DNA of 64,000 bases from Helopsaltes ochotensis (taxonomy: Eukaryota; Chordata; Aves; Passeriformes; Locustellidae), in the NCBI GenBank assembly GCA_013400155.1, contig VXBM01000336.1, positions 413,041-477,040 on the forward strand, in the 5' to 3' direction. Within the stretch, counting starts at the first letter, position 1; each line of letters begins with the position of its first letter. Positions 26,370 through 39,220 of the stretch are shown one piece after another. The notes beneath the pieces are model-generated. The model saw nothing but the letters and a program-made list of their open reading frames with translations, was not told the origin of the DNA and did not search any database. A program made the position numbers and the translations under genes.

Positions 26370-27104
26370 CTAAAAAAAAAAAAATAAAGAAGATTTAAGT
26401 CAGTTTCATTGATTTGGAAAGAACTTTTATAAACCAGTTTCAATGAAACAAATTGGAAACATTTGGATTTGTATCCTATTTTTTCTTAATGAAAGGCATT
26501 TTAAAAAAGGCTGAATTTGAAGATCAAAAACACTTAGTCACACACAATACCCACAAGGCAAGGTCACGAAAAAAAAATTGATAGAAATCATCTTAATTCA
26601 GCTTCATCATTCTCATGGCTGTGCTTGGCTATGGACCCACTGGTCCAGTCCATGACTTGCATCCTGTCCCTGCCTGACATGGCAGTCCAGCCTCAGCTTG
26701 GCTTCCCTAGTGGGCTCTATCTGGCTTGTTTACTGCCACTGAACCTTTGAACTTTCTTTCCTGGCTTGACTGCAGACCTGCCCTATCATCATGAGGTGTT
26801 TGGCGCTCCAGACTGGCCCTGGCTGCCATGCCCCACCTGCCCAGGGCTCTTTGCAGCAGTCCTGGCTAGCGAGGTCTCTGCTCAGCTGGCTCAGGGACCC
26901 CATGGCTCTTGGCTCCCCATCCCTTACTAAGCACTTGGCCTTGCCCTTTTGCTTTGTATATAAAAGAGCAAAACGAGATTCAAACTCACTGCCTTGCAAA
27001 GTAAGCAAATACTTTTAAAATTATGAAAACTTATCTCATGGCCACCAAAGGTTATCATAAAGCAACTTCTTGTCAAAAAATTTCATTTTTTAAAAAATAC
27101 TCAC
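26370..27104. other. Intron W27-W28 with a GC-richer tract
   Basis: Bases about 26610-26950 are clearly richer in G+C than their surroundings and rich in tggct/ccctg words. They may be an old, unrecognised retroelement piece; the 92- and 75-codon frames across it show no known protein. Confidence 0.45.
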
Positions 27105-27386
27105 CGGTTTCAGAAGTTCTGACCAGAAGCGGAAAAGATGACTGATTCCCATAGCCAAGTCTGGTGAATGCCCTTACTGAGATGTTGTAGAGAGTATATG
27201 GCTTCATTTCACTTAGTGATATACTTGTAGATGAGGCATTTTTAATTAAAAACTCATTGGAATCACTATACAGAACTTCATAATGAGTTATGAGACCATT
27301 AGGCTGCTCAGGTGGCAACCATCTCAGATTTACTTCTGTTGCAGTTACATTTATCAATTCCAAGTTTTGAGGTGGGGAGTCTGGTT
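27105..27386 (-). CDS. PTPRQ: W27: FN3 domain F15
   Basis: 282 nt, phase 1 to 1, one-exon FN3. EPDSPPQNLELINVTATEVN, then LRWLPPEQPNGLITHYEVLY, and PYTLYNISVRAFTRLGYGNQ, all very close to human. Four N-glycosylation sites. Donor ACCG|GTGAGT. Confidence 0.96.
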
Positions 27387-29795
27387 CTGCAACACAGAAA
27401 AAAAACCCCCAACCCTTTAAAAATAATTGAATACAGAACTGAGATCATAAACCTATTGGATCCTAGTACTGGATCCTAACTGTACCAAAAGGGTTACACT
27501 CATTTTCTCACTCTCCTTCTCAAAGCGTTACCACTTTTTACCTCTGACAATTTTGGTATGTGTCTTTTCCACTCATAAAACTAGGCATCTTTTTGCATTA
27601 TGACACTTTAGATTTTCTGGGATTTCTTCTAAATCTATTTGAAACTGCACTTATTAAGGAAAAAATTCTCTTCTCTACCAGTCTCATGCAGACTGATCCT
27701 TCAAATCCTCTCATTGTCTTTCTCATATTCAGTTCTTTAAATCTGGATTAATGTCCTCTTACTGCTTTCTATGTAAATAACCACACTTAACACTTCACTC
27801 AATCAACTATTGATCCAAAAAAGTGACTCTATGCACAGTAATTAAATTCCCTTTAGTGAACCCAGCATAAATCTTGCATACTCTGGTGTGAAGGTCACGC
27901 ACAAAGCAAGTCCAGCTCCATGATGGTGTGTGGCTAAATCTATTGTGGCAATGTATGAGTTCATGTGACTCCTGTGAGCTAATAAGGCATGGAAATGTTG
28001 AAGGACTGAGTGGGCTGCACTTATGAATAAAATCAGCTCTGAATGTCAACTTTGATTCCTTTGAAGGCTTCACCATTTCACCCCTGAAATAATCTGTAAA
28101 ATCAAGATAAAAATATACTACCTACTCAGGATCATATGATTCAGTTTGTATACAAATACCCACTTGCAGATGTTTTGGAATTCATCATGAATTTTTTGCC
28201 CAAAAAGTCTCACAAATCACTTTCATTCCTGATTTCTGAGCACATGAAAGTGTTAACTGTAACAGATCAGTGCTCTCTGGATGACAAGACTACCCACATG
28301 GATATTTCCCATGTGAAGAAGCTTAGTTTTTAATTAAAATGCATTTTGCCATTTATCTGGCATGGAAAAATATTTAAATGCAAATGCAAGAGCCTAGTTT
28401 CTTCCATCCTAATGCAAGTTATCTTAGACAGTTGTAGTGAATCTTTTATTTGGAGGGATCTCTCTTTTCAAGAGTCAAACAAATTTCTATTCTTATGTTG
28501 GCTAAAATTAGGTGACATGAATCTCAGCCTAAATTACTTCAGGAAAGCTAAACAACAAGGAGAAGATAAGCAATTATGCATAGTCTTATAAAAAGGCAAG
28601 AATTTTTGATGGTTTTCTCACTAATTTCCTCAAGCCTTGCATGGCTCTTTTATGAATGAATGAACAGTTGGCTGTTGGCTCTGAACAGAGAAACTAAAAA
28701 TTTTCTTAACACTCACAGGCAAGGTAAGCTTTCAGAGAAAAGAATATTTATATTAGTAATTTTCTGTTCTTCTGATATACCTTTCCTCTGTAAAAAAACT
28801 AAAAGCATAGGGGAATATAAATTTTAAAAAGATTTGCAATTCCTTTAAGTTTCACCATTTCATTTGGTATTTTGTGTGGTTATTTAAACCAACTAAGCTT
28901 CATAAATACCCATGATTTTTAATCCTGTAGTCCTTTTCTCTCCTTTATTGACACTCAATTATTTTTCTTGTATTGTAGTATATTTGAAAATGAGAGAGAT
29001 AAACAACAATTGGGAAATCACCCTCTGTATTATTTTTCTGTATTTAGTAAACCTGGAAATAACTTTGCTGAAACCAGTGAAAATACAAACTTGATACAAA
29101 CATGAAAAGACTAATACTCATGGCTCTGGCCTGCAAATCAAAATCCCATGTTTTCTTTGCAGAAGCCAATGATTATTCCAGCTCTTGCCCCAATGCATTA
29201 AGGGGTTGAAACTGCCTTGCAAGAAAGAAAGTAAGATTCAGAAATCTTCATAATGTAGTATTATACCTGACATTAAAATTATTGAGCAATCTTAAAATAA
29301 TAATACTCATACAAAAATGACTGCTTATTATATTCAGCATTAAAAAAATCTTCATCAGCATCTTTGCTTACAAATAAAAATATGACCTCTGAATTGTTGA
29401 AATGTCCATATGCTTCAAAACCAACCTAATTTACACATGACAACAATAAAAAAAAAAAGAAAAAGAAAAAATGGAGCCAGAAAAATTATGATTTAGATGG
29501 GTGCTAGGGACATGTTGTTTTGAGAGAGGGAGCCTCAGCTCTGCAGCTTTCCTTCCATTTGTCTATCACATTTGAAATTAGTTGACTACAGGTCATGCTG
29601 CAGCTTTCATTATTATTTTTTTAGCACTTACCTAAAAATGGTCTGAATGAAGTCACTGACTGATAGAAGACTAATAATTTCAACATTAGTTTTATTTATA
29701 CTTTTTTTCCCCTTTTTGTTATTTGCCAGTCTTCTTTTTGAACAAACACAAACTTCAGTACAGAAAATAAATCATCATTGCAAACAAGGCATTAC
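27387..29795. other. Intron W26-W27 (2.4 kb), nothing recognised
   Basis: AT-rich; only an A-rich stretch near 29450. Confidence 0.5.
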
Positions 29796-29903
29796 CGTCC
29801 TCAGGGGTTCGCACAAAAACATCGTTCTCTTCCAACAAAGCGCTTTCTCCAATTGCAGTAGAGGCTGTGACTCTCATTTTATAATTTGTGTACTTTCTTA
29901 AAC
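29796..29903 (-). CDS. PTPRQ: W26: FN3 domain F14, last part
   Basis: 108 nt, phase 1 to 1. LRKYTNYKMRVTASTAIGES, then ENDVFVRTPEDG as in human. Acceptor aatcttttcag, donor GACG|GTAATG. Confidence 0.94.
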
Positions 29904-30442
29904 CTGAAAAGATTAATTTAAAAAATCTTGACTCTTAACTTCATAAATGTTGACTTCTTCTGTCATAGCTACTTTTAAAATTATAGTACTGGATATTGTT
30001 CTGAGAGTTTTTTGTACACCTTTGTCCTCTAAAAGAATATGTACAATATGATTTGTTTGATGACAGTCAAATAGGCATGCAGTTAAATCAGCAGATCTTG
30101 AAGCAAGTCAACTAGCAGCATCACCGTAAATAGCTTAAAGAATTTGTCAAGGATATCAAAGGATGCATATATGAACATCCAAATATGTGGTTTAGTCTGT
30201 AAGCATTATTCTTATTAACATCAATTAATCCTACATATTCCTCCTACAGTAGACAAATCTGACTAGTGTCTCAACCTTGTTTTTACATGCAGTTCTGTTG
30301 TGTGCGTGAATGTGTGAATGTGTGAGATTTGATCCACATACATTTCAAATGGCGACATTATATAAAATTGGAAAAAAATAAGTTTGTAAAATGTACTTGC
30401 AAGTTTAAATTTTTTACAATTTTAAATCAAATGACACTGTAC

Positions 30443-30622
30443 CTGTCATAAGTAAGCTGTTGTTTAAAGTTGTTTCGTGAAATGCTGTTTTTGTATCCAG
30501 TTCCATCGCATAAACAGTATAATGAATGATTTTCCCATTGGGATTTGCTGGAGGATCCCAATACAGCAAGACAGAGGAGGAGCTAATATTCTTATAAGAT
30601 ATATTTTGTACTGAGCTTGGGA
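30443..30622 (-). CDS. PTPRQ: W25: FN3 domain F14, first part
   Basis: 180 nt, phase 1 to 1. VPSSVQNISYKNISSSSVLL then YWDPPANPNGKIIHYTVYAM, ending LLMTG; nearly human. The intron from W24 is only 113 bp. Sequons NISY and NISS. Donor ACAG|GTACAG. Confidence 0.95.
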
Positions 30623-30735
30623 CTTAATAAAAACATAAAAACATAACAGTTAGTAAATAAGTTACTAAAAAGTTCAAACATTCAGTGAAATAAGTCATGT
30701 ATGTTAACTTTGATAATACCAGAGATACAATTTAC

Positions 30736-30888
30736 CTTGTTCGTGTGTCCTGACTGTAAGAACTGATGGTGGTCCTTCTCCAACATCAGTGAAAGCAGAC
30801 ACACTAATTGTGTAATCTGTGAAAGGTGTGAGGCCCTTTATAACATATGATAGTTCTTCAGCCAAAATGTCAATGTTATATCGATTAT
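30736..30888 (-). CDS. PTPRQ: W24: FN3 domain F13, last part
   Basis: 153 nt, phase 1 to 1. DNRYNIDILAEELSYVIKGL then TPFTDYTISVSAFTDVGEGP and VRTHEQ; matches human after the insert. Acceptor ctatttactcacag, donor CAAG|GTAAAT. Confidence 0.94.
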
Positions 30889-32600
30889 CTGTGAGTAAAT
30901 AGAGAGAAATAGCTACTTACTCATAAAGTCATTTTATTTCTTATGCATTCTAAACTCACTTTGGCATGGCAACCTGGAACTATTTTATCTTAAAATAATT
31001 AATTTTCATGTATATTTAAAAATATTTTTTAAAAAATATTCCACATTCCACTTCTCAATCCCCTAAAGGAGAGTCTATTATAGGTCCATTATCATGTGTA
31101 CAATAGATACATTGACCAGGGTGAAAAAAGAAATGAGCAACAAATTGAGCAACAAATGAGTGAGGTTTTGTGCATAATCCCCTAGAAGGTAGAAAGGCTA
31201 CTTTTGTATAAGGCCTAGTCTCTCCAGTGATTTCAGAACAATGGCTCCTATACTGGTGGAGCTTTTGGGGGGTTTTAAATACCTTTAATTGAGAAAGACA
31301 GATTCCCTCTTCTTTGCCCTGCCAATGGCGCTAGAACAGTAATACTTGGAAAGGCTACCTTCACAGATCCCTTCATGCTGGTATTTTTAGCAGAAGAGCT
31401 GTGGTCAGTAGAATGATGAAGCCATGCCCACAAAGAGATTTTGGTGTTCTTACAATAAAGTTAAAAGTCAGCCAGAATCCAACTGTGTTAGCTAAAGTCA
31501 TCTGCTGTAAAGTAGTCATTATGTCAGTGCAACATGAAAAGATGTGGGTGTTTTACATACCTGAATATCAGGCTCAGAGTTCAGTGAGAAAGACATTAAA
31601 ATGAAGGCATTGAAAAATCAGCAGACCCTGTTGAAAATTTGGCTCTCAACAGCTTTAACTACTATAATAACTCCTATAAAATAATACTTGTATGGTAGAT
31701 CCCAACAGACACTGGTTGAAATAAATTTTCAACAACATAAACATCTTTTAGCAACTCAATATCTCAAACTGAATAAGGCCGTAAAAAGATTTACATTTTA
31801 AAAACTGTACATTTCTTGTGTATGACAAAGAAGATTCTTCAGGATTAACATAACACAGAAAACATCCACAGCCATCTAAAATAATCGATTAAATTCTAGT
31901 TTTAGATACTGGTGCATATACATGAATTCAGTAACTTATTTAAATAATTAAAAAAACCCCTCCAACATTATTTTCTCTCTTTTCTCTCTCTCTCTCTTTC
32001 TATTTTCTTTCTACACTGTAAAAATTTAGAATGATATATGAAATCCCTGCCTGTCGGTTGAGGGCTGTTTAATGATTTGTAAATATCCATACTTGGTAAA
32101 GAAACAGTGGTCCATTGATAACACAGAACAAGTGTACTCACTAATGACATCACCATGTCACGGGGTCATCTCCACCTGTTTGTAACCCATATAGCAAAGT
32201 TGTAACTTTTTGACCTATTTACCTTCACTGACATTTGAAAACCTATTAGTCAAAAGGCTTAGAGAAATCAAGGTCTCTGAAGGGCTTGGAGATATGTTAA
32301 TCCCTGACAATCACACCTGCTTTGGCAACTGTAATAACTGATTGTCTATGCAGCTTGGCTGATGGCTTTCGGGTGCTCCTTTCACTAGGAAGAAGGTCAG
32401 CTAGGTGACAAGGGGCCAGTTCCTGCCTGTGTGGCATTCCCATTTGCTTCAGAAGGTTATTTGGTAGTAAAAAAATCCGACTCCAGCAAATGACCCATTT
32501 ATAATTTGCTTCAACCATGTGCTAAAGATCATATCTGGGACAGTGATGGGGGTCCTTCAGAACAAAGAAGCAGGTAGAAAAAAACCCAAAAATATCTTAC
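30889..32600. other. Intron W23-W24, CT-rich tract
   Basis: Holds a pyrimidine (CT) tract at 31971-32012. No exon seen. Confidence 0.5.
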
Positions 32601-32814
32601 CCAAAGCAGAATGTAGTTCTGCAGCTCCGTTTATATCAGGCAAAATATCACCAGGTACACTTGTAAATATTACTGGGGAAGCTGTCTGAATGCTGGAAAA
32701 CATTTCAGCTGAACCTTCATATAAATCATTGTCTGCTTCCATTGAATTCCAAGGAGGAGAAGAGGGTTTGATATTTTCGTTTATTGCATATGGTTCCAAA
32801 GAATCCATCGGATA
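32601..32814 (-). CDS. PTPRQ: W23: variable insert within FN3 domain F13
   Basis: 214 nt, phase 0 to 1. It begins YPMDSLEPYAINENIKPSSP, is acidic and Pro/Ser-rich, and is anchored by the short block LYEGSAEM, identical to human. It forms a long disordered-looking loop in the middle of F13; outside the anchor the sequence is poorly conserved with human. Donor TTGG|GTAAGA. Confidence 0.9.
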
Positions 32815-35165
32815 CTATAAATAAGAAATATAAAAAGAAATCACAAACCCAAACACCAAATTATATAATGAAATTTCTATATAGTATAGAAATAATGCTT
32901 GTATGTTTGTGCATGCATATAGATACTATATAAATGTTGGTATACAAACATTATGGGTCATTAAAATCATTTAAAAAATGTAATCTTTGTCACAAAAATG
33001 TTCAGCTGCCAGTAGCCTATGACATTTTATTCTGGTTAGTATTTAATCAAACAGCACTTATTAAAAAAAATTCTTAAAATACGTATTTTATATTAAGGTG
33101 GTGATTTTAAAGTAAGGCCTTCATTTTAAACCTATCTCTTTGGAACTATATTGAATAAATACAAATTTGAACTTGAGAGATTTTATTTGTACTAACTATA
33201 TCCTGATAGAAGGCAGCAGGGATTGAAAATAAGCAGCCCTTCCAGTCCCTCAAGAAAAGTATTTGCATGCTGACTATTCTCTGAGAGGGAACAAGAGGAG
33301 AGGGAAAAAAACCCAGAAGCTAATGAAATAAAGGGGAGAGAAAAATAAGGGGATATGTGTGAATAGGGAGAGTGAAAGAGAGGTAAATGATATGGGGCCT
33401 GTAGGACAGAAGATGCAAAGAACAAAGTTGTAATGGGATGGCAGCAGATATAAATGGAGTAAGAACAGCAAAGAGAGTAGAAACGAAAGAAGAAAAGAGA
33501 GAGGCTAGAGCATAGATACAAAATGGTGTGTTAGCACCAGATCTTCATGCCCCTTCAAAATCTGGGACCAAATCCAGGATTTGAGTATCTCTGAATTGTT
33601 CTGGAATTGTCATGTGGAACACTCCCCACTCACACATATGGCTCATGTCATTGCCAGAAAGAGATAATTTTACCATGATGTAGGTAATACACATTAGTCC
33701 TTTCCCTATGGACTCTGGGTAGAGAAAGGGCAAAGCCACTTTTTTACTCCTTTAACACGAGGTACATTAGCCACAGGCACAGATGGAGCATCAATCTCAC
33801 CTAAGTACCAAGATGTAAAAACTGTGTATGACTCATCTTTACCAGTGTTTTATGGAAAAATAGTAGGCCATGTGGAAATACTTTTTGCCACATATAAGAC
33901 AACAGCTTTTTATTGCTACTGGTTATTGAGTACTATTAGCACTGTGGATCTGCAAGTTCAAGTCCTGGAACTGCTCTAAGCTGTGGTCAATGAGGTTCTA
34001 GATAAAGCAAGGTTTTTTTTATTATTTGCTTTAGTTTTTAATTAGAAAATTACATTCAATAAATTATAATAAAGCAGCAATGATACCACAGTAAGAACTT
34101 GAAAATTAGGAAATTCCATCACTAAAAATGTTTTTGTGCAGACTATTTTAATTTTTTGTGTCCGGATTATGATAAAATCTTTAATTACAGATTTATATAC
34201 ATTCCTTTTCCAAGGATGCCTGTCTGGTTTAATGAATGGATCCTTATCCTAACTTTTTTCCCCTTGCTCATTATTTAACATTTGACTCCAGGGCTCTATT
34301 TAATGTATATCGTTCAACTTCAAAGTGAACTTCTTCCTTGAGCTCTACATCAAAAACTTAGATTCCAGTTCAGATCCAGTGAAAGACATCACTGAAAAAA
34401 AAAGGAATTATGCAGACTTTGGGCACCTGTTTTCAAAATACAGCCCAAAAAGCCTTACATCAGAAAGAATTCAATCTTGAACTGAATGTTTGCTAGGGGT
34501 CTACAGTTCTGTGTTGCATACTCATGCTCTAAGCATGAAAAGCACATCAGCACCCAAAATCCAGAAGCTGGAGTGATTGACAGCCGAAGTCCCCTAAGAG
34601 ACATGATCCCATAGAAGTGCACAGATATCCTTAGCATGCAACCTCAGCATGGAGTTAAGCATGTAACATCACACATGTGAACTTAAGGATACAAAAGGAG
34701 GCAGAAAGTCTAAGCCTGTCTAAGTCTATGAGCCTTGCTCATAGGACACTTAACCAGCCTTTGTACACTTCTTTTGAATTCACAGGGTTTGTACCCACGT
34801 CTGCTAGAGGTTTGACAGAGTGGCATGTGTCAACATAGGCACCCAAACCTGTACTCTTAATGGTCTGGCTACCCTATGCACCAAAGAGCTCAAGGACTCA
34901 GAAGGACAAGACTGTGGGCTGTGGCTTCCTGCCTTCAGCAGCTGCATCATTCTGTCAGAATGATTTATTTTTTCATGTTGTGGAAACAGCATTATTGGAA
35001 TCTTTTTGAAAGCCGGTCAGAGAAAGAGAGTGGACTGAGGAAGCTGGCGTTTAAAAATATTGACAACTCATCTGTGGGAGCTAGTTCCACATTCTGTAAA
35101 TGTCAGATAAGGCAGAGAGCAAATTTAATCTAACATAAAATCCGTATTAAAAAAAAAAATAGTAC
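32815..35165. other. Intron W22-W23 (2.35 kb), purine-rich stretch
   Basis: 33280-33520 is strongly purine-rich (gagagg, ggggagag), giving a Ser/Phe/Leu-rich 109-codon minus-strand frame that I regard as spurious. Nothing else recognised. Confidence 0.5.
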
Positions 35166-35338
35166 CTTATTTTTATCTCCAAGAATAGTGTTTTCCAGAG
35201 TGACAAGTGTTTCCTGCACATGTACTTTAACTCTGTACTGGGTAATGATTCCATTTGGTTGTTGTGGCTTCCTCCAAATAATTTTTATATATGTGGCTTC
35301 CACTTCTGTCAGTTGTAAATCTGATACAGCACCTGGAA
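35166..35338 (-). CDS. PTPRQ: W22: FN3 domain F13, first part
   Basis: 173 nt, phase 1 to 0. VPGAVSDLQLTEVEATYIKI then IWRKPQQPNGIITQYRVKVH, ending ILGDKNK. Human-like. Donor AAG|GTACTA is only moderate. The intron to W23 is 2.35 kb. Confidence 0.93.
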
Positions 35339-37047
35339 CTAAATATTCAAGAAGAAATTTGAGTTCATTAATACTTGTGATTATTACAAGGTTTTTCAGC
35401 ACTGTATGCAAAGCACAATAGACAATCAAATTTCACATCCTTATCTTTTGAGTTGACCCTGTGCAGGGTAAAGACTTACTGCACATGTTTTCTTAGCAAA
35501 CTAGTTACAGTTCTAAAAATATGCACACTTTTTTAACACATAAGACGTGTATGAGTATGGTCAGAGACTAAGATGATGTAAACAGGATAGCTCTACTGAG
35601 GTCTATTTGATTGGAATCAAGCAGACCTATGCTATTTTCCTATATGGAACCTTAGGTACACTTGAAAATGAAAAGCTAGCTCTAAAATAATCAAAGCCAT
35701 ACGAGAATGAAGTAAAAATCTGGGAAAAGCAATTAATGTGATACAGATTGTTAATTTCCCTTTTACAAAAGATTTATATAATCTTATTTATGTTTACATA
35801 ATTTTATTTATATTATATATTTTCTATATGTGTGTAATGATAGATATCAAATATATAGGTATATAAATTATAGATAGGAATTATATAGTTTATATAATTT
35901 CTTCACTAAACATTCAGTCTTAATTATATTATAATTTCCATAGGACCACCAGAGATAAAATACATTTATATTCAATAGAATGATATTCAGATTTGATACA
36001 AAAAGAATTTTTTTTTTCCTACTACACTTCAATAGAAGACAATTTTGAAATTACTTGCATGAGGAGGATTTTTAGATTTGGCATTAAAATAAGACCCAAA
36101 CCCACCAAAATAACCTTTGGCTTTTGACAGTGCATTTCAACAAATGATGAGAATGACGGACTGTAGGTCATCTCTGAGAGTTGTCTCTGAGACCTGCCAA
36201 AAGCCGATCACTCAGGAAAGAATGCGATAAATAAAGATAAATAAAGCTTTTCCTACTAGTTTTACAGTTTGAAAACAAACATTGCCAGCCATCCCTGAGG
36301 CAGAGATGTTTTAAATTTGTGTTTTGTGGCACAAACGTAAGACAGAAATAACCATCTAGAAACTGCCTCTCAATTACACACCAAATCTCAATTTTTCCTG
36401 CTTGCATCCTCAAATGCTGACCAAGGATCCCACACAATCTCACATTCATGTAAGATTAAACCTCATTTCCACGCAGCCAAGGACTCCAGCCTGGTGAGGT
36501 GACTATTTGGGACACAATTCCCAGAGCACAGAAGGGATGGCTCAGAGGCAGAAGCAAGCACTTGAGCGGACCGGGCCAGGGCCTGGGTGCTGGGCCTGCC
36601 GCAGAGCCACGGCGGCTGCTGAGGGGGCTCCAGCCGAGGCGGGGACGGGCCCTGGCTGTGCTGAGAGCCGGCCCAAGGAGAGTTCAAAGGAGGCAGCGGC
36701 GCCAATCTGCGCTGCTCTTTCTTTTCCTCTTGCTGCCATCTAACGGGGGACAGGGGGCTCTGCGACTTGATTACTGAATCTAAAATTAACCACTTTCGTT
36801 TAGAAAGAAACCGCATTTCTTTCGCCAGCTCTGAAGGCCTGTGATAGAGGATAAACGTTCCAACAGAGTATGAACTTGACAAAAAGAAAGAAAGAAATGA
36901 CATAATATTTCTTTCCTTTAGTTTTGCGTAATCTTCTTTCATCTCTTGTGGTGCTCTTACATCCATTCTCTCTTTAGCAAAGTACCCTAAAGGCTCTAAA
37001 CGGAAAACAGAAACTCTTTAGCACGTTCAATCCATTTGCTTATTTAC
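35339..37047. other. Intron W21-W22 containing a GC-rich island
   Basis: The left 1.1 kb is AT-rich; the centre holds the GC island annotated at 36540-36770. No exon was found in it. Confidence 0.6.
36540..36770. promoter_or_regulatory. Intragenic GC-rich, CpG-containing island
   Basis: A sharp change in composition: many CpG (gcggaccggg, cacggcgg, gaggcggggacggg, gcggcgcc) in an otherwise AT-rich gene. At 36733-36746 the minus strand reads CCGTTAGATGGCAG, similar to a CTCF core. It might be an enhancer, an insulator, an internal promoter or the remains of a GC-rich inserted sequence. Open frames of 92 and 167 codons cross it, as expected in GC-rich DNA, and resemble nothing known to me. Confidence 0.45.
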
Positions 37048-37194
37048 CATCTGCAGGAGTGAAAACTGTGAGGTTGGTCTTTGGCCCCACTCCAGCACTT
37101 GTCTCAGCACTGACGTACACGTCGTATGTTGTAAACGGCACAAGGTTACTAAACACAAACTTATGGTCTTTTGTACTGTTATCCAGAACACGAC
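37048..37194 (-). CDS. PTPRQ: W21: FN3 domain F12, second half
   Basis: 147 nt, phase 1 to 1. GRVLDNSTKDHKFVFSNLVP then FTTYDVYVSAETSAGVGPKT, ending TPADG; very close to human. N-glycosylation sites NSTK and NLTV. Acceptor tttttaattccag, donor GATG|GTAAAT. Confidence 0.95.
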
Positions 37195-37959
37195 CTGGAA
37201 TTAAAAACAAAAAGATTTTATGCCTAAAACAGAAACAGTCCATGGCTACTTTCCAGTATGATAAACAAATGAAAGGACCAATTTGTTTGGGGAAAAGCTA
37301 ACCAGGAATCAACTTCAGTGGGATAATGCTGAATATATGGGGAATAAAACAACAAACCAACCACCCAAACAAGCCACTGCAAGGAGGTGTGAGTTTTAAG
37401 AGGAAGAGATTAAAAAAAAAAAGTATCTTACTTTTCCTGTGTGGTCCCATAAACATATTGGAATACAGCCTATGCCTTATTTAACTACAGGCAGTTCTAT
37501 AATTTCTGTATATATACATGTTTGAGCTCCAGGAAATTGCAAAAAAAAAAAAATCAAAACACACTTAAAGAGTTGATTTCATACTGCATGAGAATGAAAA
37601 TTCTCCAGAAATCTTTAACAGAAAGAGGAAAAAAAAAAAAAGGTAAGGTACAAAATTGTTTGGATATATAAGCACAGCAACTCAGCTGTGCTTAACGTGT
37701 CATCTCCTGAAAGACTGAGGAGAAGTTGATTTTCTCCATTCTTAGGAATATCTAATGTGAATTTAACTTTATACTCTTCCTTGTGATGGACTGACTTTTC
37801 CCATAAAATTAATCTACAAACCATTAAAACATATAATAGTAAAAAGTAATACATAACACTGCTTTTGACTATCCATTTTTGATTGGCAGGCCCAGAAGAA
37901 TGTGTAACGAAATAATCACTAAAAAATCAAAAGAAATGGTAACTTCAACTCTGACTTAC

Positions 37960-38088
37960 CAGATGGTCCATACAGCTCAACTCTGTAACTAAATTTCCCT
38001 GTTACTACGGTTGGTGGGTCCCACATTACCGAGAAAGACTTTGCTGTAATATTGCTCTTGGCAAAATTCTGTGGTGGATCTTCTGGAA
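37960..38088 (-). CDS. PTPRQ: W20: FN3 domain F12, first half
   Basis: 129 nt, phase 1 to 1. VPEDPPQNFAKSNITAKSFS then VMWDPPTVVTGKFSYRVELY and GPS, as in human. N-glycosylation site NITA. Acceptor attgtttaag, donor TCTG|GTAAGT. Unusually, this mid-domain intron is phase 1. Confidence 0.94.
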
Positions 38089-39220
38089 CTTAAACAATAT
38101 TGGAAAAAATCTTTGAATATAAAATAATTTATATTAGGGTGTCCAAGAACCCCATATCAGACAACTCATTTTAAACATAAATGTGAAATATTCTAAAGGG
38201 AAGCCATAAAAGCATATCATTAAAATTACTTAATTCATTAGGTCATTCTCAGGAAAGGTATCAAGAGTGTTGATAGTATTAAAATAATCTCTTAGAGACA
38301 AGGGTGAAAAATAAACTGGAAATTAGCCCTGAAATCATTAGAAGAGAAACTGATCAAAATTTTATTAACCCTAGACAGGGCAGCAAACTAAGGCTATTGA
38401 AATTCTATCAATAACATTTCTAGGAGGGAATAAAATTTCTTTTTATCTGATCAGTGCTATCTATTCTGTATGTATGAAAGGGAACCAAGTAACATCAAAC
38501 CATGTCAAGTGAAAGAATGATGTACTAGCAAACAGAAAGCCAGAATAACATTCCTCTGCAATGCCTTTTTTGTATAGCTTATTAACAATGTTTCCACTAC
38601 CTAAGCCATTATAAAAGCGCTGCTCATGGACCACTGTTTCCAATTCCAACTTCTCAATGCATTGCAAGTAATCAAAAATCAACTTCACCTAGTGTTTCCA
38701 GATTTCTTCATCACTGAAGAACTTTATGCAATAGGTGCAAGGTTGGCAACATAAGTACAGGAGTTTTCCTTATTATTGCTTATTTCTCTACAAAGGCAAA
38801 GTTTTAAGTGCATTTTTATGTACACAAAATACATACTTTCAGAATATTATGCCTGAAAGTTATCCCCTTCATCTTTATTTTCAATTCTTCTACCATTATT
38901 CTATTATATGCAGTTCTGAAATTGTCCTCAGTTTTTCATAAACTTTGCTCTGTCCTAAGCATAATTTTGGTATCTGTGACTCCTAACAATGGGTGAACGC
39001 TCACTCACTGTACATTATTAGATACATAAATATATATACATTTTCAATTGATTCCATCAGGTAAAATTAAATAATCATGAAAATACAAAAGCATGATACA
39101 GATAAAGACAGACTAGTATAGAAGTACCTTTCAGCAGAAAATCAAACCTATATTTTGAAGTTTTTTCATATAGATCTGAGAACTTTATTGCAATTTTAAA
39201 GCCATATACATTTAATGTAC
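38089..39220. other. Intron W19-W20, nothing recognised
   Basis: 1.1 kb, AT-rich. Confidence 0.5.

Noticed and set aside
33192..33521. 109-codon minus-strand frame rich in Ser/Phe/Leu
   Set aside because: Translation of a purine-rich tract; low complexity.
36463..36966. 167-codon minus-strand open frame and 92-codon plus-strand frame over the GC island
   Set aside because: GC-rich DNA is poor in stop codons; both strands are open, no known domain is visible and the frames do not fit PTPRQ splice phases.
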